Source of the DNA: Chloroflexota bacterium
GTDB lineage: Bacteria; Chloroflexota; Dehalococcoidia; Lucifugimonadales; Lucifugimonadaceae
DNA length: 11,527 bases
Direction of reading: 5' to 3'
NCBI GenBank assembly: GCA_016210435.1
Contig: JACQUF010000186.1
Location: forward strand, 1-11,527
A program made the translations under genes and the position numbers. Positions 1 through 6,871 of the stretch are shown here, in pieces. Position 1 is the stretch's first letter, and each line of letters begins with the position of its first letter. The notes under the pieces are model-generated. The model did no database searches, was not told where the DNA came from, and worked only from the letters and a program-made list of their open reading frames with translations.

Positions 1-68
1 CGCGCCAGCGCCTCGCCGACGGTTTCCTCAGGGGGTGGCTGGCTGTGCGGTCCGTTCGATCGCCGCAA
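1..68 (-). CDS. prmC: Possible 5' end of prmC (RF1/RF2 glutamine methyltransferase), partial
   Basis: A reading frame overlapping the 3' end of prfA in another frame runs off the left edge. From a possible TTG at 66-68 it continues to a stretch reading EETVGEALAR. This resembles the usual N-terminus of PrmC (HemK), where a T-(V/I)-G-E-A-L type sequence begins the N-terminal helical domain. PrmC methylates the Gln of the GGQ motif of release factors and is very often encoded directly after prfA, which fits the position. Only about 22 codons are visible, no catalytic NPPY motif is in view, and the true start is uncertain because this frame has no ATG or GTG here. The call rests mainly on context. 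Confidence 0.4.
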   Translation of the reverse strand, partial: MRRSNGPHSQPPPEETVGEALA

Positions 69-1131
69 GCTTGCGCGCCTGTTCCTCGGTGAGAAGTGCG
101 TCTATGAACTCATCAAGCTCACCGGACAGAACCCGCTGCAGGTTGTGGCTGGTGAACCCGATCCGGTGGTCCGTCACCCTCGTCTGCGGGTAGTTGTACG
201 TCCGGATCTTTTCTGACCGTTCGCCGGTCCCCACCTGGGCGCGCCGGTCTGCGCTGATGCTCGCCTGCTGCTTCTGCAATTCCATATCCCAGAGCCGGGC
301 ACGCAGCACTTCCATGGCAAGAGTCTTGTTTTGCAGCTGCGACCGCTCTCGCTGTGATGCTGCGACGATGCCCGTCGGGAGATGGGTGATGCGGACCGCG
401 GTGGCCACTTTCTGGACGTTCTGGCCGCCATGACCGCTCGAATGGTAGATATCGATGCGCAGGTCTTCCGGCCGGATTTCGATGTCGATCTCTTCAGGCC
501 TGGGAAGAACCGCGACCGTCGCGGTCGAGGTGTGGATCCGGCCCGATGCCTCCGTGACCGGCACACGTTGCACGCGGTGTACGCCGCTTTCGTACTTCAG
601 GCGTGTGTAGGCGTTGTCCCCCGAGACTTCGAAAACCGCCTCTTTGACGCCGCCGACCCCGGTCTCGTTGAGACTGACCATCTGGACTTTCCAGCCCCGA
701 GACTCCGCATGGCGCGTGTACATGCGCAGCAATTCGGCCGCGAACAGTCCAGCTTCGTCCCCCCCTGCCCCGGCACGTATCTCCAGGATCGCGTCGGCAT
801 CGGCTGTCGCTTCCTTCGGAATCAGGGCGACTTCGACTTCGCGGCCGAGCGCATCCAGGGCCTTTTGCAGCCCGTCCGCCTCTTCCCGGGCCAGTGCCAG
901 GACTTCAGGGTCCTTCTCGGATTCGAGAATTAATCGTGCGCCAGCGAACTCGGCTTCCTTTTTTTCGTACGACGCGGCCAGGTCAACGAGCCGCTGCAGA
1001 TCGTTGTACTCGCGCCCCAGCTTCTTGCGCCGCGCGCCATCGCTCGCCACGGCAGGATCGGAAAGCAATTGCTCGATCTCCCGGTGGCGTGCGACGATGG
1101 CCTTGAGCTTGTCACGTAAGGCTGGTCTCAC
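28..1131 (-). CDS. prfA: Peptide chain release factor 1 (RF1)
   Basis: RF1 recognises UAA and UAG in the ribosomal A site and triggers hydrolysis of peptidyl-tRNA. The 367-residue protein has the expected length. It has an N-terminal helical domain (about 1-110), the IRAGAGGDEA segment at about 118-127, and the codon-recognition tripeptide PVT at 191-193 in the context HRVQRVPVTE. PxT is the RF1 signature, whereas RF2 has SPF. The catalytic GGQ is at 235-237 (SSGHGGQNVQK), followed by VRITHLPTG. The loop reads GHGGQNVQK rather than the common GAGGQHVNT. The start is a GTG at 1129-1131; the next residues match family N-termini (L..KL..I..R..EIEQLLSDP). It lies 41 nt after the RHH gene and probably overlaps prmC at its 3' end, so translational coupling with the methyltransferase is likely. 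Confidence 0.97.
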   Translation of the reverse strand: MRPALRDKLKAIVARHREIEQLLSDPAVASDGARRKKLGREYNDLQRLVDLAASYEKKEAEFAGARLILESEKDPEVLALAREEADGLQKALDALGREVEVALIPKEATADADAILEIRAGAGGDEAGLFAAELLRMYTRHAESRGWKVQMVSLNETGVGGVKEAVFEVSGDNAYTRLKYESGVHRVQRVPVTEASGRIHTSTATVAVLPRPEEIDIEIRPEDLRIDIYHSSGHGGQNVQKVATAVRITHLPTGIVAASQRERSQLQNKTLAMEVLRARLWDMELQKQQASISADRRAQVGTGERSEKIRTYNYPQTRVTDHRIGFTSHNLQRVLSGELDEFIDALLTEEQARKLAAIERTAQPATP

Positions 1132-1172
1132 AAATTCACTCTAGCACGAGCCATATCTGCAACCTGCTTTGG

Positions 1173-1430
1173 TCAGCGGCGGCGCGCCCCGGTTCGAGCA
1201 GTGGTCCTATGGGCTGTCCGTGCGGCGGGCTTCGCGGCGGTACGCGGCGCGCGCTTCGTTCCTGATTCGCCAAGCCCCCGTGCCAGCAGATAGAGGATCA
1301 GCTGGTTCACGCTCGTACCCTGCTGCTCCGCCGCGGATACGAGATCGCGGTGCAAGGTCTTGGGCAGTCTGAGCAGGAATCGCCCACTGTACGCATTGAC
1401 GTCCGATCTGGCGCGACTGGTTCTGGCCAC
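1173..1430 (-). CDS. HicB-type ribbon-helix-helix DNA-binding protein with basic tail
   Basis: An 85-residue protein. Residues 16-54 (SGRFLLRLPKTLHRDL, then a helix ending YLLARGL) fit the ribbon-helix-helix fold of the HicB C-terminal family: a beta-strand with alternating residues (FLLRLP), helix A (about 25-37), and helix B starting at TSVNQLI. Such proteins dimerise and bind operators, often their own. The last 30 residues are almost only Arg, Ala, Thr, Lys and Pro, a disordered basic tail that could add non-specific DNA affinity. The start is GTG at 1428-1430, supported by a strong AAGGAG Shine-Dalgarno about 8 nt upstream. The N-terminal HicB domain of full antitoxins is absent and there is no room for a HicA toxin next to it, so this is an orphan regulator rather than a toxin-antitoxin pair. 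It sits between hisS and prfA; its target is unknown. Confidence 0.75.
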   Translation of the reverse strand: MARTSRARSDVNAYSGRFLLRLPKTLHRDLVSAAEQQGTSVNQLILYLLARGLGESGTKRAPRTAAKPAARTAHRTTARTGARRR

Positions 1431-1482
1431 GTCTGGATCTCCTTACGATGCCTGCAGCATTCCGGTCGGCTTGCTGGCACAT

Positions 1483-1526
1483 CGCGATTATTGCATGGGC
1501 AGTATCTCTGCCGATATCTAATCGCG
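1483..1526. promoter_or_regulatory. Nested inverted repeat in the hisS-RHH spacer (candidate operator or RNA hairpin)
   Basis: Outer arms CGCGATTA (1483-1490) and TAATCGCG (1519-1526) are perfect 8-bp complements. Inside them, GGCAG (1498-1502) and CTGCC (1508-1512) form a second perfect 5-bp inverted repeat around a 5-nt centre. The intervening spacers are 7 and 6 nt, so the 44-bp element is nearly symmetric. It lies 53 nt upstream of the RHH start. A -10-like AATAAT (minus strand, 1487-1492) overlaps the outer arm, though I find no good -35. The symmetry suits an operator bound by RHH dimers, possibly autoregulatory; an RNA stem in the hisS-RHH transcript is the alternative. No T-run follows on the minus strand, which argues against an intrinsic terminator. 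The repeats are seen directly; the function is inferred. Confidence 0.45.
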
Positions 1527-1555
1527 GACCGTCTCGCGAAGGCTCCAGACACGGG

Positions 1556-2866
1556 TCAGGACGTAGCGCGCACCGCCGATGCGATCGCAGACGGGTCGAG
1601 GGAGACCTCAATCTGTGTCTGGTCTTTCAGGCTCTTGAGCGTACCGACGCCGCGATCCAGCTCGCGTTCACCGACGATCAGCACATAGCGGGCCCCGACC
1701 GAATCAGCGTAGCGCATCTGGCCCTTAAGGCTGCGTGACGGGGGTGCCATCACGGATGTACAGCGGGCTGCGCGCAGGGCCGCGACAAGCGAGTACGCCT
1801 TGCGGCGCGCGCGGTCGCCCACGAACACCGCCACGAGGTCAGTGGCAGAAGGCGGTCCGCTGCTGATTTCCTGCCGCTTCAAGTTCAGGATGAGCCTTTC
1901 TCTGCCGCAGCCGAATCCTATCCCGGGGGTCGGAGGGCCGCCAAGCTGCTCGATCAGGCCGTCGTATCGACCGCCGCCGAGAAGTGTGCTCTGGCCGCCC
2001 TCGTCCGGGGGCTGGATCTCGAATACGGTGCGCGTGTAGTAGTCGAGCCCCCTCACGAGCCTGTGATCTAGTTGCGGCTTGATCCCGGGATAGATGCCCT
2101 GCAGGTCATCGAGATATTCCAACAATTCCTTCCAATGCGAGGAGCAGGGCTCGCACAGGTAGTCCACTGACCTTGGGGCCTGATCGCCGAACCGCTGGCA
2201 CGTCTCGTTTTTGCAGTCGAGCAGCCTGAGCGGATTTCTCGGGAGCCGGGCTTTGCAGTCCCGGCACATCTCATCGATATGCTCTGCGAAATACCGCTTG
2301 AGGGACTCACGGTACGCGGGCCTGCAGACACGGTCGCCGATCGAGTTGACCTTGATGGCCAGCCGCTTCAGGCCCAGGCCAGTGACAAACGACCATCCGA
2401 GCTCGATGACTTCCGCGTCCACAGCCGGTGACGGGTCGCCGATCGCCTCGATTCCGAACTGGTGGTGCTGCCTGTACCTGCCCGCCTGAGGGCGGTCATA
2501 CCGGAAAATCGGGGTCAGATAGAACAGCCGCACTGGTTGTGGCAGGTTCGGCATGCCGTTTTCGATGTACGCCCGGCACACCCCGGCAGTCCCCTCCGGC
2601 TTCAGCGTAAGAGAGTCGCCGCCCCGGTCGGCGAACGTGTACATCTCTTTCTCGACGATGTCTGTGTCTTCGCCGACTCCTCGCTGGAACAGCCGGGTGT
2701 CCTCGAACAGCGGGGTGTCGATCCGCCGGTATCCGAATGCCTGGGCGGTGAGAAGGGCCGCGGAATCGACCAGCTTCCAGTACGGCTGTTCGTCCGGCAG
2801 CAGATCGGCAGTGCCACGGGGCGCCCTGAATGTCATGCGCCCGGTTGCAGGGCGGGCGGGATCCAT
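1556..2866 (-). CDS. hisS: Histidyl-tRNA synthetase
   Basis: A class II aminoacyl-tRNA synthetase that charges tRNA-His using ATP in the cytoplasm. The 436 residues contain APRGTADLLP at the N-terminus and motif 2 around 121-140 (FRYDRPQAGRYRQHHQFGIE). The histidine-binding signatures LVRGLDYYTRTVFE (270-283) and LLGGGRYDGL follow, then motif 3 at 315-325 (GIGFGCGRERL) and a C-terminal anticodon-binding domain (about 343-430). A Cys-rich insert at 201-223 (C-x2-C ... C-x4-C) plus C238/C241 is typical of the longer bacterial HisRS type and could hold a metal. The ATG at 2864-2866 gives a start 7 nt after the guaB3 stop; an internal ATG at 2836, just before the conserved TFRAPRG, is a possible alternative. 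Neither has a strong ribosome-binding site, so coupling to guaB3 translation is likely. Confidence 0.97.
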   Translation of the reverse strand: MDPARPATGRMTFRAPRGTADLLPDEQPYWKLVDSAALLTAQAFGYRRIDTPLFEDTRLFQRGVGEDTDIVEKEMYTFADRGGDSLTLKPEGTAGVCRAYIENGMPNLPQPVRLFYLTPIFRYDRPQAGRYRQHHQFGIEAIGDPSPAVDAEVIELGWSFVTGLGLKRLAIKVNSIGDRVCRPAYRESLKRYFAEHIDEMCRDCKARLPRNPLRLLDCKNETCQRFGDQAPRSVDYLCEPCSSHWKELLEYLDDLQGIYPGIKPQLDHRLVRGLDYYTRTVFEIQPPDEGGQSTLLGGGRYDGLIEQLGGPPTPGIGFGCGRERLILNLKRQEISSGPPSATDLVAVFVGDRARRKAYSLVAALRAARCTSVMAPPSRSLKGQMRYADSVGARYVLIVGERELDRGVGTLKSLKDQTQIEVSLDPSAIASAVRATS

Positions 2867-2873
2867 TAACGTA

Positions 2874-4019
2874 CTAAGAACCCAGTCCCCTGAGCTGGAA
2901 GATCTTGCCCTCGGTCTTGATCGAGGGGGCGATGATCATGTCGGCCTGCTGCATCTCGCGGAGGTTCATCGCGCCTACCATTCCCATCGAGACACGCAGG
3001 GCGCCGACGAGGTTCTCAGTGCCGTCCGTCCTGTGTGACGGGCCGTAGAGGATCTGCTTCAGGGTACCCTTCGTACCGACCTTGATGCGGGTCCCCCGGG
3101 GCAGGGAATCGTGGGGCGTGGCCATGCCCCAGTTGTACCCGCGACCGGGCGCCTCCTCGGACTGGGCGAATGGAGTTCCGAGCATCACGCCGTCGGCCCC
3201 GGCAACGATAGCCTTGCAGACATCGCCTCCGGTGCGGAGCCCCCCATCCGTGATGATCGGGACATATCGACCGGTTCGACGGTAGTACTCGTCGCGGGCG
3301 GCCGCGCAGTCGACGGTGGCCGTGACCTGCGGCACGCCGATACCGAGCACTTCCCGGCTCGTGCAGGCTGCGCCGGGACCCACGCCGATCAGGATGGCGC
3401 TGACGCCTTGTTCCATCAGTTCCAACGTGACATCGAAGCTGACAGTATTGCCAACGACGATCGGCTTCTTGATGTTCTGGCGCAGCTCGGAAAAGATGAG
3501 GCCGCGGGCGCTCTTCGAAACATGGCGGGCCGTGGTGACAGTCGATTGGACAAAGATCAGGTCCGCGCCGGCCTCGACAGCGATCGGCGCCACCCGCTTG
3601 GTATTCGCAGGTACCAGTGAAACCGCGCACGTGACCCCGCCGTCCTTGATCTGCTTGACCCGCCTGCCAACCAGCTCTTCCTTCACCGGCGCGGTGTAGA
3701 CCTTCTGAAGGAATTCGGTGGCCTTGTCCTGAGGAGTCTCGGCTATCTCCATGTAGACCTGTTCGGGGTCCTCGTAGCGGGTCTGGAGCCCGTCCAGGTT
3801 GAGAACCGCAACCCCTCCCAGCTGGCCCATCTTTGCCGCAAAGGAGGGTGAAACGACCGCGTCCATTGCAGAGGCCAGGAATGGGATCTCGAGCCGAACA
3901 CCCTCGATGTCCATGGATATGTCGGTCATCTCGGGGTTTACGGTGATCCGCCCTGGAGCGATGGCCACGTCATCGAAGCCGTATGCGGGTCTCAATTCTT
4001 TGAAATGCGGATAGGGCAC
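2874..4019 (-). CDS. guaB3: GuaB3-type IMP dehydrogenase family protein (no CBS domains)
   Basis: An IMP dehydrogenase/GMP reductase family TIM barrel of 381 residues, acting in guanine nucleotide metabolism. The catalytic-loop cysteine is Cys219 in GVGPGAACTSREVLGIGVPQ, matching the GPGSICTTR loop of IMPDH. The phosphate-binding segment ITDGGLRTGGD (about 256-266) and AGADGVMLGTPFAQSEEAPG follow, then a C-terminal LRVSMGMVGA matching LRSGMGYCGA of IMPDH. The paired CBS regulatory domains of canonical GuaB (about 490 residues) are missing: the barrel is joined by only a short linker near residues 85-115. This architecture is the GuaB3 type. Whether it oxidises IMP to XMP or works in the GMP-reductase direction cannot be decided from the sequence. 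The start is a GTG at 4017-4019 with an AGGTG Shine-Dalgarno about 7 nt upstream. It heads the minus-strand operon with hisS. Confidence 0.9.
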   Translation of the reverse strand: MPYPHFKELRPAYGFDDVAIAPGRITVNPEMTDISMDIEGVRLEIPFLASAMDAVVSPSFAAKMGQLGGVAVLNLDGLQTRYEDPEQVYMEIAETPQDKATEFLQKVYTAPVKEELVGRRVKQIKDGGVTCAVSLVPANTKRVAPIAVEAGADLIFVQSTVTTARHVSKSARGLIFSELRQNIKKPIVVGNTVSFDVTLELMEQGVSAILIGVGPGAACTSREVLGIGVPQVTATVDCAAARDEYYRRTGRYVPIITDGGLRTGGDVCKAIVAGADGVMLGTPFAQSEEAPGRGYNWGMATPHDSLPRGTRIKVGTKGTLKQILYGPSHRTDGTENLVGALRVSMGMVGAMNLREMQQADMIIAPSIKTEGKIFQLRGLGS

Positions 4020-4122
4020 GGAGACACCTCGCTGGCTGAATTACCGGGCGGAGATCCGGTCGGGCCGACCGCGTGCTGATGAGAGAAGAGCAGCGAATGC
4101 GGCGGCGTTTGATATTCGGGTG

Positions 4123-4150
4123 ATTATAGCGTCTGTTCTTGCCCTGCCAC
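4123..4150 (-). promoter_or_regulatory. Candidate sigma-70 type promoter for guaB3-hisS
   Basis: On the minus strand a perfect TATAAT (4123-4128) is preceded after 16 nt by GTGGCA (4145-4150), four of six matches to TTGACA. Transcription would start near 4115 and give an untranslated leader of about 95 nt before the guaB3 GTG. A consensus -10 in a GC-rich divergent intergenic region is unlikely to be chance, but the -35 is only moderate. No equally good promoter is visible for dinB on the other strand within the same 185-bp gap (4020-4204). Confidence 0.5.
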
Positions 4151-4204
4151 CCGGCACTACCTTGCTTGAGTCCGCGGGCCGACAATGCGGCCAGGGGGAA
4201 GAGC

Positions 4205-5377
4205 ATGCCCCGGGTCATCTTTCACGTCGACCTCGACGCGTTCTTTGTGGCTGTCGAGCGCGTTCTCGATCCCAGCCTGCTGGGGAAACCTGTGGTCGTC
4301 GGTGGCTCGACGGGCAGTCGCGGCGTGGTTTCGAGCGCGTCCTACGAGGCACGGCAGTACGGCGTTAAATCGGCCATGCCGGTGGTAGTCGCGAAGCGCC
4401 TGTGTCCGCAGGCCGTAGTCATCCCCGGGAAAATGCGCGAGTACCAGAAGGTATCCCGCCGGTTCTTCGAGATCCTCCGCTCCTGCACTCCCCTGGTCGA
4501 GCCTTTGAGCATCGATGAGGCCTACATGGACATGGCAGGAACCGAGCGCCTTCTGGGCTCGCCGCCATTTGCCGCCCGACATCTCAGGGGCCGCATCGGG
4601 TCGGAGCTCGGCGTCACGGCGTCGATCGGCGTCGCAGAATCCAGGCTGGTCGCAAAGATCGCCTCTGAAGAATGCAAGCCGGACGGGCTCATGGTGGTGC
4701 CGCGGGGAGCAGCGCGGCAGTTCCTGTCACCACTCCACGTCCGCAAGCTCCCCGGGATCGGTCCTCGGGCAGAGGTCGTGCTCAAGTCCCTCGGGATCGA
4801 AACACTTGGCCAGCTCGCGCAGCACCCGCCCGGGCCGATCGCGCGCATGATCGGCGAAGGCCAGGGCGAGTGGCTCCAGGCCCGGGCGCAGGGGATCGAT
4901 GATTCGCCAGTCGTCCCAGAGCATGAGGCGAAATCGATGAGCGCAGAAACGACGTTCGGCGAGGACGCAGAGGATCTCGATTTCCTGCGGGCGACCCTGC
5001 TCCGCCTGGCCGAACGCGTTGGCGCGAGATTGCGCAAAGCGGAGAGGCATGCCCGAAGCGTTTCGCTCAAGCTTCGGTATTTCGATTTTTCGACAATCAC
5101 TCGCCAAACAACGCTGCCCCGTCCAGTTGACGGCGACGGCGCGATTTACGCGGCGGCCAGGTCGTTGCTCGACGCCGCGCTTCGTGCACGCAAGACAAAG
5201 GTTCGGCTCCTCGGCGTTGGCGCAGGAGAGCTTTCGGAGCGTGCGCCTCAGCTAACTCTGCTGCCGTCCCAGGACGAGGACGATCACCGGCTCAGTGCCG
5301 CGGTAGATGCGATCCGCGAGCGGTTTGGCAGGGATGCCATTCGGCGGGCCGCCACGCTGCGTCTTGCCGACGATTGA
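4205..5377 (+). CDS. dinB: DNA polymerase IV (Y-family translesion polymerase)
   Basis: A low-fidelity Y-family polymerase that bypasses DNA lesions. In the 390-residue protein, catalytic acids Asp9 (HVDLDAFF), Asp104 and Glu105 (PLSIDEAYMDM) are intact, and the steric-gate aromatic is Phe14. SSASYEARQYGVKSAMP (about 43-59) and SIGVAESRLVAKIASEECKPDG are family signatures. A thumb helix-hairpin-helix (KLPGIGPRAE, 181-190) leads into the little-finger domain (about 240-345). A QLTLL motif at 349-353 fits the beta-clamp-binding pentapeptide. The start ATG at 4205 is chosen over an upstream ATG at 4139 because it follows AGGGGGAA about 7 nt away and places the conserved RVIFHVDLDAFF at the N-terminus. 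It diverges from guaB3 and lies ahead of two tRNA genes. I see no obvious LexA-type palindrome upstream. Confidence 0.96.
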   Translation: MPRVIFHVDLDAFFVAVERVLDPSLLGKPVVVGGSTGSRGVVSSASYEARQYGVKSAMPVVVAKRLCPQAVVIPGKMREYQKVSRRFFEILRSCTPLVEPLSIDEAYMDMAGTERLLGSPPFAARHLRGRIGSELGVTASIGVAESRLVAKIASEECKPDGLMVVPRGAARQFLSPLHVRKLPGIGPRAEVVLKSLGIETLGQLAQHPPGPIARMIGEGQGEWLQARAQGIDDSPVVPEHEAKSMSAETTFGEDAEDLDFLRATLLRLAERVGARLRKAERHARSVSLKLRYFDFSTITRQTTLPRPVDGDGAIYAAARSLLDAALRARKTKVRLLGVGAGELSERAPQLTLLPSQDEDDHRLSAAVDAIRERFGRDAIRRAATLRLADD

Positions 5378-5469
5378 CTGGCGCCCTGAGTGCCGCGCGA
5401 TCGAGCTTTCCCGGGACCAGATACAGATACGCCGCAGCTTTAGCCCTGTGCTAAGATCGTGAAGCAGAT

Positions 5470-5543
5470 TGGCGATTCGTCCAGCGGTAGGACACCAGAC
5501 TCTGGATCTGGGAACCCAGGTTCGAATCCTGGATCGCCAGCCA
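5470..5543 (+). tRNA. tRNA-Gln (anticodon CTG)
   Basis: A complete cloverleaf. The acceptor stem TGGCGAT (5470-5476) pairs with ATCGCCA (5533-5539), with discriminator G at 5540 and CCA encoded at 5541-5543. The anticodon stem CCAGA/TCTGG encloses the loop CTCTGGA, giving anticodon CTG at 5502-5504, which reads CAG. The T arm contains GGTTCGAATCC. U1-A72 at the end of the acceptor stem is typical of tRNA-Gln. A -10-like TAAGAT lies at 5452-5457, but I find no matching -35. Confidence 0.95.
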
Positions 5544-5558
5544 TACCTGTCACAGTTT

Positions 5559-5635
5559 GGCCCGTTCGTCTAGCGGCCCAGGACACTTCCCTCTCAAGGA
5601 AGAGATCGCGGGTTCGAATCCCGCACGGGCTACCA
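5559..5635 (+). tRNA. tRNA-Glu (anticodon CTC)
   Basis: A complete cloverleaf 15 nt after tRNA-Gln, so the two are probably co-transcribed. The acceptor stem GGCCCGT (5559-5565) pairs with ACGGGCT (5625-5631), including a G-U pair at the end; discriminator A is at 5632 and the encoded CCA at 5633-5635. The anticodon stem CTTCC/GGAAG surrounds CTCTCAA, giving anticodon CTC at 5593-5595, which reads GAG. The T arm is GGGTTCGAATCCC. The C-ending anticodons of both tRNAs suit the GC-rich codon use of the window. Confidence 0.95.
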
Positions 5636-5644
5636 GCCAAACAA

Positions 5645-5676
5645 AAGAGGCGCGCCGACGGGGCGCTTCTTCGCTT
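5645..5676 (+). terminator. Terminator-like hairpin after the tRNA pair
   Basis: GCGCC (5652-5656) and GGCGC (5662-5666) form a GC-only stem around the 5-nt loop GACGG, followed by TTCTTCGCTT. An alternative, longer pairing joins AAGAGGCGC (5645-5653) to GCGCTTCTT (5663-5671). On the minus strand the same stem is followed shortly by CTCTTTTGTTT, so it may end transcription of the convergent beta-propeller gene as well. The T-tract on the plus strand is interrupted, hence moderate confidence. Confidence 0.5.
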
Positions 5677-5742
5677 CAAGAAGACATCGAAAACGCCCTC
5701 GGGAATGTCGAGAGGCGCCACGCGCCAGCGTCCCAGTGAATC

Positions 5743-6834
5743 CTACGGGGTGGCCGTTCCCACGCTGTTGATGTGCGGGAAGAGCGTGGCGGCCTGACGC
5801 CAGGAGTCGCCCTCATCGGCGCTGTGGAACAGCTGGCCGGTGTTCGTCCCTACATAGATTCCCGCGGGCTGCAACGCGTCGACAGCCATGCCTTCCCTCA
5901 GGACGTTCACGAACGCACTTTTCTGCGGAAGGCCCTTGGTCAGCTTGTCCCAGGACTTGCCGCGATTGCGGGACCGGTAAACTGCCATCGAACCCTCAGG
6001 CACCCAGTGCTTGTAGCCGCTGGTACCCGGACACACCCAGATCGTATCCGCGCTATGAGGGTGGACAGCGATCCCGAATCCCCACTCGGTTGGCAGTCCC
6101 TCAGTGATCTCGACCCACTGGTCTGCCCCGTTGTCTGACCTGTAGACGCCGCAGTGGTTCTGCTGGTACAGGCGCCGCGGTTCCGACGGGTTCAGGACGA
6201 CCTTATGGACGCACTGCCCAAACTCCGGGTACACCGGTGGCTGGTCGGGCATGAAGTTAGCGCGCGTGCCCCGGTTCGCGGTCTGCCACGTTTTGCTTCC
6301 GTCGGTCGTGCGGAAGACCCCTGCCGCTGAGATCGCAACGTACATGCGCTTCGAGTCGACCGGGTCCAGGACGATGGTGTGCAGGCACAGGCCGCCCGCT
6401 CCCGGCTGCCAGTTGGGACGGGTCGGGTGGTCGTTCAGCGACTTGACGAACTCCCACGACACGCCGTTGTCGGCGCTCTTGAACAGCGCCGCGGGCTCGA
6501 CGCCCGCGTAGATCACCCCGGGCTCGCTCGCCTGGCCGGGCGTCACGTTCCAGACCTTCTCCAACTTGAGCCCCGTCTCGGGCGGGAAGGCTGGGCCGGT
6601 CTTTGGTTCGTCCCACGTCTGGCCAAGGTCGTTGCTGCGGTGCACGCGTGAGCCAAACCAGGGGTCGCCTACCGCGGCGAATAGAGTGCGCGTACGAGGG
6701 TCAAGGGCCATGTGCATGACGTTGTGCCCCTCGAGATACGGACCGCGCACCTTCCAGGCCGTCCGCGCGGGGCCGGTTTCCATGACAAAGGCGCCTTTTC
6801 TTGTTCCGATTAAGACCAGAACCTGGTCAGGCAT
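5743..6834 (-). CDS. BNR/Asp-box beta-propeller protein (sialidase-like fold, probably not a sialidase)
   Basis: A 363-residue protein with six Asp-box motifs (S-x-D-x-G-x-T-W type): SNDLGQTW (67-74), SADNGVSW (120-127), TTDGSKTW (176-183), SDNGADQW (233-240), SRNRGKSW (288-295) and SADEGDSW (338-345). They are spaced 50-57 residues apart, one per propeller blade. The opening VLVLIGTRKGAF is typical of the WD40/YVTN/BNR-like repeat proteins often labelled exo-alpha-sialidase. The FRIP-type arginine motif expected at the start of true sialidases is not visible, so catalysis is doubtful; a binding or scaffold role is as likely. There is no signal peptide or membrane segment, which suggests the cytoplasm. 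The start ATG at 6832-6834 is preferred to an upstream in-frame start at 6888 because GGGAGGA lies about 7 nt before it. It is transcribed towards the tRNA genes and away from the enolase fragment. Confidence 0.85.
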   Translation of the reverse strand: MPDQVLVLIGTRKGAFVMETGPARTAWKVRGPYLEGHNVMHMALDPRTRTLFAAVGDPWFGSRVHRSNDLGQTWDEPKTGPAFPPETGLKLEKVWNVTPGQASEPGVIYAGVEPAALFKSADNGVSWEFVKSLNDHPTRPNWQPGAGGLCLHTIVLDPVDSKRMYVAISAAGVFRTTDGSKTWQTANRGTRANFMPDQPPVYPEFGQCVHKVVLNPSEPRRLYQQNHCGVYRSDNGADQWVEITEGLPTEWGFGIAVHPHSADTIWVCPGTSGYKHWVPEGSMAVYRSRNRGKSWDKLTKGLPQKSAFVNVLREGMAVDALQPAGIYVGTNTGQLFHSADEGDSWRQAATLFPHINSVGTATP

Positions 6835-6871
6835 TCGATTTCCTCCCACAACTCTCAAGGCATGAACCCAA

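Noticed and set aside
382-1144. Long plus-strand frames of 183 and 176 codons
   Set aside because: Both are shadows of prfA, whose family motifs are unambiguous on the minus strand.
1431-1555. A possible HicA toxin gene beside the HicB-like protein
   Set aside because: The 125-bp spacer has no open frame of HicA size (about 60 residues), and the other flank to prfA is only 41 nt.
3016-3630. A 204-codon minus-strand frame overlapping guaB3
   Set aside because: It is an alternate frame of the well-supported guaB3 gene, with Arg/His-rich translation typical of a frame shadow.
5440-5721. A 93-codon minus-strand frame containing GIRTRDL and GDPGFEPG
   Set aside because: It is the antisense translation of the two tRNA genes. 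These strings are a well-known artefact of translating conserved tRNA T-arms and appear in many databases as false proteins.
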